From Christiangramia gaetbulicola (GTDB lineage: Bacteria; Bacteroidota; Bacteroidia; Flavobacteriales; Flavobacteriaceae), in the NCBI RefSeq assembly GCF_003054225.1, contig NZ_QBKQ01000002.1, positions 1-64,000 on the forward strand: 64,000 nt of DNA. Reading direction: 5' to 3'. Position numbers and translations under genes: made by a program. Shown here in pieces: positions 52,405-61,500 of this stretch. The notes below the pieces were generated by a model. It saw only the letters and a program-made list of their open reading frames with translations. It was not told the DNA's origin and ran no database searches. Positions within the stretch are counted from its first letter, which is position 1; each line of letters opens with the position of its first letter.

Positions 52405-52791
52405 ATTTTTCTTTTAGTAACAGCTATAAACTGTAGGTTCAGCAATTTTTTCATTTATAGCTCAGGAACTGTGCCATAAATTGTTAAAATGCTGACGATT
52501 ATGAATAAGAATACTGAAGCTTGAGTGAATTGTATAAAAGCGAAAAAGGTTCAGGCTAGAGGCTGAACCTTTTTCTATTCAATCGATCTGTTGGGGTCGA
52601 TCAAAATTGATCTGTTTTACTTTTCGACTTGTTTTATTTTACCCCAAAATTCGATCAGGTTATAATTTTACCTTTTAATATAGAAAGAGGCCGTCTGAGA
52701 GTTTACTGTTTATATCCCGATAATCCGAAATATATTAGGGGGAACAGTTATATACCTCAGAAAGCCCCTTTCCTTCAGGTTAGTTAGCACT
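52405..52791. other. Long gene-free stretch with a twin hairpin and clustered GATC sites
   Basis: This 387-base spacer lies between the S41 gene start and the OmpA gene end, with both genes on the minus strand. No plausible ORF was seen. It holds the hairpin at 52541-52580 and, just to its right, four GATC sites in ~75 bases (52585-52657), one pair forming the palindrome GATCAAAATTGATC. A TTGGGGT (52591-52597) and ACCCCAA (52641-52647) pair could close a larger loop. It may contain the S41 promoter, a long 3' end of the surface operon, or a small RNA; none is established. Confidence 0.4.
52541..52580 (-). terminator. Surface-operon terminator candidate, twin of 50761-50800
   Basis: A symmetric hairpin, AAAAAGGTTCAG / CTGAACCTTTTT with loop GCTAGAGG, has T/U-runs on both sides. 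It lies 215 bases beyond the OmpA gene stop and upstream of the S41 gene. Its core is identical to that of the CAP-gene terminator. Confidence 0.7.
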
Positions 52792-54651
52792 TTATTCCAT
52801 TTTTACAACACTGAACATGGATCTTCTGTTCAATTGGTGATCTTCCTCTGAACAACGCTCGCAGTCTATAGCAGGTTTTGTTTCTCCAAAGCTCTTATAT
52901 TCTACGATCCTTTCAGGAGCAATCCCGTTGGCCACAAGATAATCGTAAGTAGCTTTAGCCCTTCTTTCGGCTAATTTCTCATTATAAGCATTGCTTCCTC
53001 TACGATCTGTATGCGAACCTATTTCGATAACAAGCTCAGGATATTCCTCTTTCATAAGGGTGATAAGTTTATCAAGTTCCTGCGCCGCATCTGGCCTGAT
53101 GTTGGATTTGTCAAAATCAAAATAGATATTATCTATCTCTGCCAGGTACTCCACATCTTTAACCGGTTCTAAATTTATATCATATACGATCTCATCCTTC
53201 TCGTCTGAATCCATAGTGCTCAGTTCTCCGGTAAAGGTTTCATATTCTATTTCCTTAGCTTCCACCGGGAAAACCATATCTCTATTGATCTCGGTTTCGT
53301 AATAACCATCGGCATCTGTTTCCAGGAAGGCGATCTGGTTATCATCCTTGTCCAGTAATCTAACCGTGGCCTGAGGAATCGGATTTCCATTTACGGCATC
53401 GGTTACCTGACCCTTCAGGATTAGCGGATTTAATTTATTGAATATATAAATATCATCACTCCCGCCATCACGATTGGTAGAAATAAAACCTTCTTTAGAA
53501 TCGGCAACCTGGAAATAAGCAAAATCATCCATGCTGCTGTTTACAGGTTCACCTAAATTATCAACTTCTCCATTTTCAAATTTGAAAATATCGAAAAGGC
53601 CTAATCCCGCGTGCCCGTTTGACGAGAAGTATAAAACTCCGTCTGTATCCATAAATGGAAAGGTTTCATCGAACTCGGTATTTACCGGTTCTCCTAAATT
53701 TTCAGGTGTTCCGAAATTTCCGTTTTCGTCTACCGACACTTTGTAAAGATCTGTACCTCCAAAACCATTCGGCATGTCTGAGGTGAAATATAATGTCTTT
53801 CCGTCAGGGGATAGGGATGGATGTCCTACAGAGTATTCATTATTGTTAAAGCTTAGTTCTTTTACTTCAGCCCATCCGTTCTCAGAATTAGTAGCTGAAT
53901 ATAATTTAAGGTGATTGGTCTTTTCCTTATCGCGCTTACCTTCTTTATTGTTCAGGTAATTATTTCTTGTAAAATAGATGGTATTTCCATCAGGGCTTAT
54001 AGCCACAGGTCCATCATGTAATTTAGTGTTGATCTCACCTTCTATAGGAGTAACAGTTCCCGATGTTTTATCCAGTACATAAATATCCAGAAAAGGTTCC
54101 CCATTCCAGCTGTATGTCTTGTCCTTTACATCTGTATCCTGAGCCCTTGCAGAAACGAAGTAAACCTGGTCATCCTTTACAAAAACTCCAAAGTCACTTA
54201 CTTCAGAATTAAAATCAGATGATTTTAATTTATAAGTTGCCTTGCTTTTATAATCGTTTTTGTTCAGCATAGCCTGGATCTCTTCAGATTCCCTGCCGCT
54301 TTCAAGATACTTTCTTAACCATTGTCTCGATTCATCATATCTTTTGACTCCGCGCAGCGCCTGGGCATACTTGTAAAAATATTCCGGGGAAACTGAGGTG
54401 TCTTCAATAATGTCGCCATAATAATGCACAGCATTCTCCGGGCTTCTAAGCATCATATAGGTATCTCCTAATTTCCTGGAATTGTAAGAAACCTTATAAT
54501 CCCTTTCAATTAGTTCTTTATAGACCTCGGTAGCCTCCAGATAAGCGAAATCATTATAGAGTCTATCGGCCTTTTTTTGTTTACCACTTTGGGCCTGTAC
54601 GCTAAAGGTACAGGAAAGTGCTATCAGCAATAAAAAGTATATATTTTTCAT
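52792..54651 (-). CDS. OmpA-family protein with TPR, beta-propeller and carboxypeptidase-like domain
   Basis: A 619-residue outer-membrane-associated protein with signal peptide MKNIYFLLLIALSCTFSVQAQ. In order: TPR-like helices (about 25-130), PD40 propeller blades (about 150-400; GPVAISPDGNTIYFTRN, GHPSLSPDGKTLYFTSDMPNGFGGTDLY), a carboxypeptidase-regulatory-like domain (about 410-490; LKGQVTDAVNGNPIPQATVRL) and an OmpA peptidoglycan-binding domain (about 510-619; NIYFDFDKSNIRPDA, IGSHTDRRGSNAYNEKLAERRA). This architecture is common beside PorP/SprF genes and resembles gliding-related OmpA proteins. It is the last gene of the adhesin operon; it probably ties the surface complex to the cell wall. 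Confidence 0.92.
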   Translation of the reverse strand: MKNIYFLLLIALSCTFSVQAQSGKQKKADRLYNDFAYLEATEVYKELIERDYKVSYNSRKLGDTYMMLRSPENAVHYYGDIIEDTSVSPEYFYKYAQALRGVKRYDESRQWLRKYLESGRESEEIQAMLNKNDYKSKATYKLKSSDFNSEVSDFGVFVKDDQVYFVSARAQDTDVKDKTYSWNGEPFLDIYVLDKTSGTVTPIEGEINTKLHDGPVAISPDGNTIYFTRNNYLNNKEGKRDKEKTNHLKLYSATNSENGWAEVKELSFNNNEYSVGHPSLSPDGKTLYFTSDMPNGFGGTDLYKVSVDENGNFGTPENLGEPVNTEFDETFPFMDTDGVLYFSSNGHAGLGLFDIFKFENGEVDNLGEPVNSSMDDFAYFQVADSKEGFISTNRDGGSDDIYIFNKLNPLILKGQVTDAVNGNPIPQATVRLLDKDDNQIAFLETDADGYYETEINRDMVFPVEAKEIEYETFTGELSTMDSDEKDEIVYDINLEPVKDVEYLAEIDNIYFDFDKSNIRPDAAQELDKLITLMKEEYPELVIEIGSHTDRRGSNAYNEKLAERRAKATYDYLVANGIAPERIVEYKSFGETKPAIDCERCSEEDHQLNRRSMFSVVKME

Positions 54652-54668
54652 ATCAACAGGACTTTAGG

Positions 54669-55580
54669 TTAAAAGAATCGGGGGGATTTATATCTGGTAT
54701 TTTTAAATCTGAATTCATATATAAGCAGCACTTCATGTGTACCGGAAGTATACGGGCTTATATTCGAAATTGGATATTCATAAGCATAACCTGCTCTGAA
54801 CCCATCAAATAACTGGATGTCTAAAAATCCACCTATCGCATCATCTATCCTGTAGTTCGCACCCAGGTAGAATTTTTCATTAAAGATCGTGGTAGCAGAA
54901 ATATCTACAGATAACGGCACACCCTGAGTTGCTTTGAATAGGGTAGAAGGTCTCAATTTGATCATATCGGTTAGATCAAATACATATCCACCGGTTAGGT
55001 AGTAATGCACCTGTTCCAGGGCCATATATTCATTAGACTCGTTGTTGTCATTATTAATGATCTTAGGAACCGAACCACCTATATACCAGTTCTGGGCAGA
55101 AAGATAGAATCCCACTCCAAAATTTGGCGTCCAGCGATTAAAGCTATCCTGGAAGAATGGATCGTTAGCCACCCCCGGATCATTAAGTAGTTCCTCATCG
55201 AGGTTGTAATAACTCATCCCGGCTTTAAGTCCCAGACGTAAGGTTACATCTGCACTAAGGTCCAGGCGGTAAGAGAAATCTCCGTATGCGTAGGTATAAT
55301 TTTCATACCCGGCATTATCGTTAATTACTGAAAGTCCTAAACCTACCTTATCATTTCTCAATGGTGAGTGTAGTGAAAGGGTCTGGGTGGTTGGTGCACC
55401 TTCGAGATCTGCCCACTGGCTTCGGTGAAGTCCTATGGTTGAAAATCCGTCTCTACTTCCTGCATAAGCAGGGTTTATAGAGATCGTGTTATACATATAT
55501 TGTGTAAACTGAGGGAGCTGTTGTGAAAAGCCTGAAAAGCTCACAAACAAGATCACTATGATTAAAGATATTTTTTTCAT
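54669..55580 (-). CDS. PorP/SprF-family type IX secretion outer-membrane protein
   Basis: A 303-residue beta-barrel with signal peptide MKKISLIIVILFVSFSGFSQ. The family opening QLPQFTQYMYNTISINPAYAGSRDGFSTIGLHRSQW is spread over residues ~21-56, followed by SLHSPLRNDKVGLGLSVINDNAGY and a final barrel segment FRAGYAYEYPISNISPYTSGTHEVLLIYEFRF. SprF is needed for secretion of the gliding adhesin SprB, and paralogs are encoded beside many type B T9SS proteins. Here the upstream gene is exactly such a giant type B adhesin, so this is its likely dedicated partner. Confidence 0.93.
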   Translation of the reverse strand: MKKISLIIVILFVSFSGFSQQLPQFTQYMYNTISINPAYAGSRDGFSTIGLHRSQWADLEGAPTTQTLSLHSPLRNDKVGLGLSVINDNAGYENYTYAYGDFSYRLDLSADVTLRLGLKAGMSYYNLDEELLNDPGVANDPFFQDSFNRWTPNFGVGFYLSAQNWYIGGSVPKIINNDNNESNEYMALEQVHYYLTGGYVFDLTDMIKLRPSTLFKATQGVPLSVDISATTIFNEKFYLGANYRIDDAIGGFLDIQLFDGFRAGYAYEYPISNISPYTSGTHEVLLIYEFRFKNTRYKSPRFF

Positions 55581-55592
55581 GGTTTCCCTTTT

Positions 55593-58500
55593 TTATTTAG
55601 TTCCTAAGTAGATATATCCCTGTATAGGTTGAAACTCACTATTTCTGATCTCCAGAATGTAGTAGTAAGTACCTGAAGGTAGTTGGTTCGAGCTAGTAAA
55701 TGAACTCTTTGAATAACCATCCCAGTCATTCTGATAGTTCTGTGCAGTGTAAACTTCAGCACCCCATCTGTTGAAAATTCTAAGGTCATAAGTGAAGCCA
55801 CATTCTGTGTCCAGGTTTACTTCAAAGAAATCGTTCCTGTTATCACCGTTAGGTGTCACCGCTTTAGAAATACCGTCTTTAATATCTTCTACGCTACAGT
55901 CAAGAACGATAGCTTCAAGAATAGTTACACTAACTTGTGTGCTGGAAGGGCAGAACCCATCAAGCTCGTAGGTGAAAATATAAGTACCGGCTTCCATTAT
56001 AGAAGGATCGATAAATCCATTATCAAGTGCGCCTGTATTATCATTATCTATCCAGGTACCCGATTCATCAACATCTCCCACAAGTAGATCGAAAAGATCA
56101 AATGCTGGCGTGTTTCCATCGTTATAAAGGTCTGGTGCCTGGGTTACCTCAATTTCTTCAGCAACTGGTTCTTCTATAACAACAGTGATTACTTCAGACT
56201 CCTGACCAAATTCGTCTTTTACGCTTATCTGATAGGTTCCAGGTTCAATGTTTTCAAATACTCCGCTATCCTGGAAGTTTTCTCCATCTATAGTGAAGCT
56301 AACTCCATTTTCAGTAGTGATTGTTATAGATCCGAATGGATTCTCACACGTAGGTGCAACTATCCTTGGTTCTGGTGCAGCTGGTGGAGCAGGAGCAGGA
56401 TCTTCTTCTACTGTGATCGTAAATTCACAGGTAGCTTCATTTCCATTAGCATCTACCACGGTATATTCAATAACTGTATCTCCTACAGGGAATTCTCCAC
56501 CAGAAGCTATACCGCTGGTCATGGTTACTGTTGTTTCTCCACAATTATCAGAAGCAATAACTTCATTATATGTAACAATAGTTGAAGTTGTTCCGAACTC
56601 TACATTTACAGTAAAGCTTTCAGGACATTCAATAGTTGGAGCTTCATTGTCGGTGATAGTAACATCAAAGCTTACTGTTGAAGTGTTTCCTGAACCGTCT
56701 GTAGCAGTATAAGTGATAGTTGTTGTTCCTATTGGGAATTCCTCTCCTGAAGCGATCCCACTAGTAAGAGTTGTACTTTCAATTCCACAGTTGTCTGTTG
56801 CAACTGGAATATCATAGTTTACAACAGCGCCGCAGATTCCGGTATCATTATTTTGGTTTATATCGGCTACAGTTTCAAAAACTGGTGCCTGAGTATCGAT
56901 CACATTTACGATCTGCTCGCAAGTTGTTGAATTGCCAGCAGCATCGGTGATGGTCCAGGTTACTGTAGTTTCTCCGAGAGCAAATACAGTTGGAGCATCG
57001 TTAGTGATAGTTAGATCTGCAGTAGCTGTACAGTTATCAGAAACAACTGGCATTCCAAGATCAACCTGAGATGCTTCACAAACTCCGTTATCAGCTTCAA
57101 CGGTCATCATATCAGACGCACAAGCAGTAATTACTGGTGCCTGAGTATCGATCACATTTACGATCTGTTCACAGGTAGTTGAATTTCCTGCAGCATCGGT
57201 GATGGTCCAGGTTACTGTAGTTTCTCCTAGAGTAAATACAGAAGGAGCATCGTTGGTAATAGTCAGATCTTCGGTAGCCGTACAGTTATCGGAAACCGTT
57301 GGCATTCCAAGATCAACCTGAGATGCTTCACAAACTCCATTATCAGCTTCAACGGTCATTATATCAGCCGCACAAGCAGTAATTACTGGTGCCTGAGTAT
57401 CGATCACATTTACGATCTGCTCGCAAGTTGTTGAATTACCAGCTGCATCAGTGATGGTCCAGGTTACTGTAGTTTCTCCAAGAGCGAATACAGTTGGAGC
57501 ATCGTTAGTGATAGTTAAATCTGCAGTAGCAGTACAGTTATCAGAAACCGTTGGCATTCCAAGATCAACCTGAGATGCTTCACAAACTCCGTTATCAGCT
57601 TCAACGGTCATCATATCTGATGCACAAGCAGTGATAATTGGTGCCTGAGTATCGATCACATTTACGATCTGCTCACAAGTTGTTGAGTTCCCAGCAGCAT
57701 CGGTGATGGTCCAGGTTACTGTAGTTTCTCCAAGAGCGAATACAGTTGGAGCATCGTTGGTGATAGTTAAATCTGCAGTAGCAGTACAGTTATCAGAAAC
57801 CGTTGGCATTCCAAGATCAACCTGAGATGCTTCACAAACTCCGTTATCAGCTTCAACGGTCATCATATCTGAAGCGCAAACAGTGATAACTGGCTCCTGA
57901 GTATCGATCACATTTACGATCTGCTCGCAAGTTGTTGAGTTCCCAGCAGCATCGGTGATGGTCCAGGTTACTGTAGTTTCTCCAAGAGGAAATACTTCAG
58001 GAGCATCGTTTGTAATAGTCAGATCTGCAGTAGCGGTACAGTTATCAGAAACCGTTGGCATTCCAAGATTAACCTGAGATGCTTCACAAACTCCGTTATC
58101 AGCTTCAACGGTCATCATATTTGAAGCACAAGCAGTAATAACTGGTGCCTGAGTATCGATCACATTTACGATCTGTTCACAGGTAGTTGAGTTGCCAGCA
58201 GCATCGGTCACTGTCCAGGTTACTGTAGTTTCTCCTAGAGGAAATACTTCAGGAGCATCATTAGTGATATTCAATTCGGCTGGACAATTATCTGTCGCAG
58301 TTAATGTTCCCAATTCAACTTCAGAAGCAGTACAAACTCCTTCATCAGCAATTGTATTTATAACAGCAGCACATTCGGTAATAACCGGTGGCTCTGTATC
58401 TTCAATGAAATTAATAGTTACTGAAGTTTCATCAGAACAGCCATTAGCGCTATCGGTAACGGTTACAGAATAATCTCCCGCTTCGGTTACTTCAATAGAA

Positions 58501-61500
58501 GCTGAAGTTGCTCCTGTACTCCATAAGTAAGTAGCTGTTCCCTGAATTGTAGATGTACTCGCGTCCAGAGTAACTGAAGTATTGTTACAATCAAGATCTT
58601 CATTTCCGGTTATAATAGCTTCTGAAGTGATCGTATTTTGTTCAACAGATACAGTAGCCTCAGCAAAACATCCATTATCACTATCAGTTACAGTTACGCT
58701 ATAATCTCCCGGCTCGGTAACTTCGATAGAAGAAGTGGTGGCTCCGGTGCTCCATAAATAAGAAGCATCAGCCTGAACAGTAGATCCGCTTGCATCCAGA
58801 GTTATACTGGTCGTAGTACAGTTAAGTGTTTCGTTTCCTGTGATGTCTGCAACCACTGGGGTGATATCCTGGGTTACAGTTACAGTAGCTTCAGCGGAAC
58901 ATCCATTGTCACTATCGGTAACAGTTACGCTATAATCTCCCGTCTCAGTTACGGTAATAGTTGCGGTAGTCGCTCCGGTATTCCATTCATAAGAAGCTGT
59001 TCCCTGTACGGTAGATCCAGAAGCATCTAAAGTAACTTCGGTAGTAGCACAGGTTAATTCTTCGTTTCCAGTGATATCAGCAGTTACCGGAGTAATATCC
59101 TGAGTAACGTTTACTGAGTCTGTAGTTGAACATCCATTTTCAGCATCAGTTACAGTTACAAAATATGTTCCAGGTTCAGATACTAATAAGGTAGCTTCAG
59201 AACCAATTACAGATCCATCTGCTGTATCTCTGCTCCAAGAATAGGTAGCTGTTTGCTGTACAGTAGATCCTGAAGCATCTAAAGTAATTTCGGTAGTAGT
59301 ACAGGTTAATTCTTCATTCCCTGTGATGGTAGCAACGGGAAGGTTAGCATCTTGAGTCACTTCAACAGAAGCAGTATCAGAACATCCATTATCGCTGTCG
59401 GTTACCGTTACATAATACATTCCGGTTTCAGTAACAGTCAGTGTTTCGTTAGTCCCAATTACAGTAGCATCACCATCTTTGATCCAGGCATAAGAAGCCG
59501 TTGCCTGAACTGTAGAAGCCGAAGCATCTAAAGTGATCTCGGTAGTAGAGCAGGTTAGTTCTTCATTTCCAATAATATCGGCAACTACAGGAGTAATATC
59601 CTGAGTCACGGTAACAGTGATTTCAGCAGAACATCCATTGTCACTGTCGGTAACAGTCACGGTATAATCTCCTGGCTCGGTCACGGTAATAGTAGCGGTA
59701 GTCGCTCCGGTATTCCACTCGTAAGAAGCAGTTGCCTGTACGGTAGAACCAGATGCATCTAAAGTGATTTCTGAAGTAGCACAAGTTAGTTCTTCATTTC
59801 CTGTGATGTCAGCAACTACAGGAGTGATATCCTGAGTTACAGTTACAGTAGTTTCAGCGGAACATCCATTGTCACTATCGGTAACAGTTACGCTATAATC
59901 TCCCGGCTCAGTTACTTTGATAGTAGCGGTAGTCGCTCCGGTATTCCACTCATAAGAAGCAGTTCCCTGTACGGTAGATCCAGAAGCATCTAAAGTAACT
60001 TCGGTAGTAGCACAGGTTAATTCTTCGTTTCCAGTGATATCAGTAGTTACCGGAGTAATATCCTGAGTAACGTTTACTGAGTCTGTAGTTGAACATCCAT
60101 TTTCAACATCAGTCACAGTTACAAAATAAGTTCCAGGTTCAGATACTAATAAGGTAGCTTCAGAACCAATTACAGTTCCGTCTGCCGTATCTCTGCTCCA
60201 TGAATAAGTAGCTGTTTGCTGTACTGTAGAAGCCGAAGCATCTAAAGTAATTTCGGTAGTAGTACAGGTTAATTCTTCATTCCCTGTGATGGTAGCAACG
60301 GGAAGGTTAGCATCCTGAGTCACTTCAACAGAAGCAGTATCAGAACATCCATTATCGCTGTCGGTTACCGTTACATAATACATTCCGGTTTCAGAAACAG
60401 TTAGTGTTTCGTTTGTTCCAATTACAGTGGCATCACCATCTTTGGTCCAGGAATAAGAAGCCGTTGCCTGTACTGTAGAAGCCGAAGCATCTAAAGTGAT
60501 CTCTGTAGTAGAGCAGGTTAGTTCTTCATTTCCGGTAATATCGGCAACTACAGGAGTAATATCCTGAGTCACGGTAACAGTAGTTTCAGCAGAACATCCA
60601 TTGTCACTGTCGGTAACAGTCACGGTATAATCTCCTGGCTCGGTCACGGTAATAGTAGCAGTAGTCGCTCCGGTATTCCATTCATAAGAAGCAGTTGCTT
60701 GAACGGTAGATCCTGAAGCATCTAAAGTGATTTCTGAAGTAGCACAAGTTAGTTCTTCATTTCCTGTGATGTCTGCAACCACCGGAGTGATGTCCTGAGT
60801 TACATTTACGCTAGTTTCAGCAGAACATCCATTGTCACTGTCGGTAACAGTTACGCTATAATCTCCCGGCTCAGTAACGGTAATAGTAGCGGTAGTCGCT
60901 CCGGTATTCCATGCATAAGAAGCAGTTCCCTGTACGGTAGATCCAGAAGCATCTAAAGTAACTTCGGTAGTAGCACAGGTTAATTCTTCATTTCCGCTGA
61001 TATTCGCAGATACTGCATTGATATCCTGAGTCACTTCAACTGAAGCGGTGTCTGAACATCCATTGTCACCGTCGGTAACAGTAACTGAATAATTTCCTGG
61101 CGCAGTTACTTCAATAGAAGAAGTAGTTGCTCCTGTATTCCATAAATAAGAAGCGTTAGCCTGAACATTAGATGAACTTGCATCCAGTGTGATACTGGTA
61201 TTGGCACAAGTAAGTTCTTCGTTTCCTGTAATACTTGCAGATACTGCATTGATATCCTGAGTCACTTCAACTGAAGCAGTATCAGAACATCCATTATCGC
61301 TATCTGTAACAGTAACTGAATAATTTCCTGGCTCGGTCACTGTAATAGTAGCGGTCGTTGCTCCGTTGTTCCATAAGTATGAGGCGTTAGCCTGAACTGT
61401 AGAAGCCGAAGCGTCTAAAGTAATTTCGGTAGTAGCACAGGTTAGTTCTTCGTTTCCAGTTATATCGGCAATTACAGGAGTAATATCCTGAGTAACATTT

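Noticed and set aside
56248-58473. Open + strand frames (154 and 93 codons) opposite the adhesin gene
   Set aside because: They mirror the repetitive coding sequence (Val/Ser/Thr-rich by complement) and repeat with its period, so they are by-products of codon bias.
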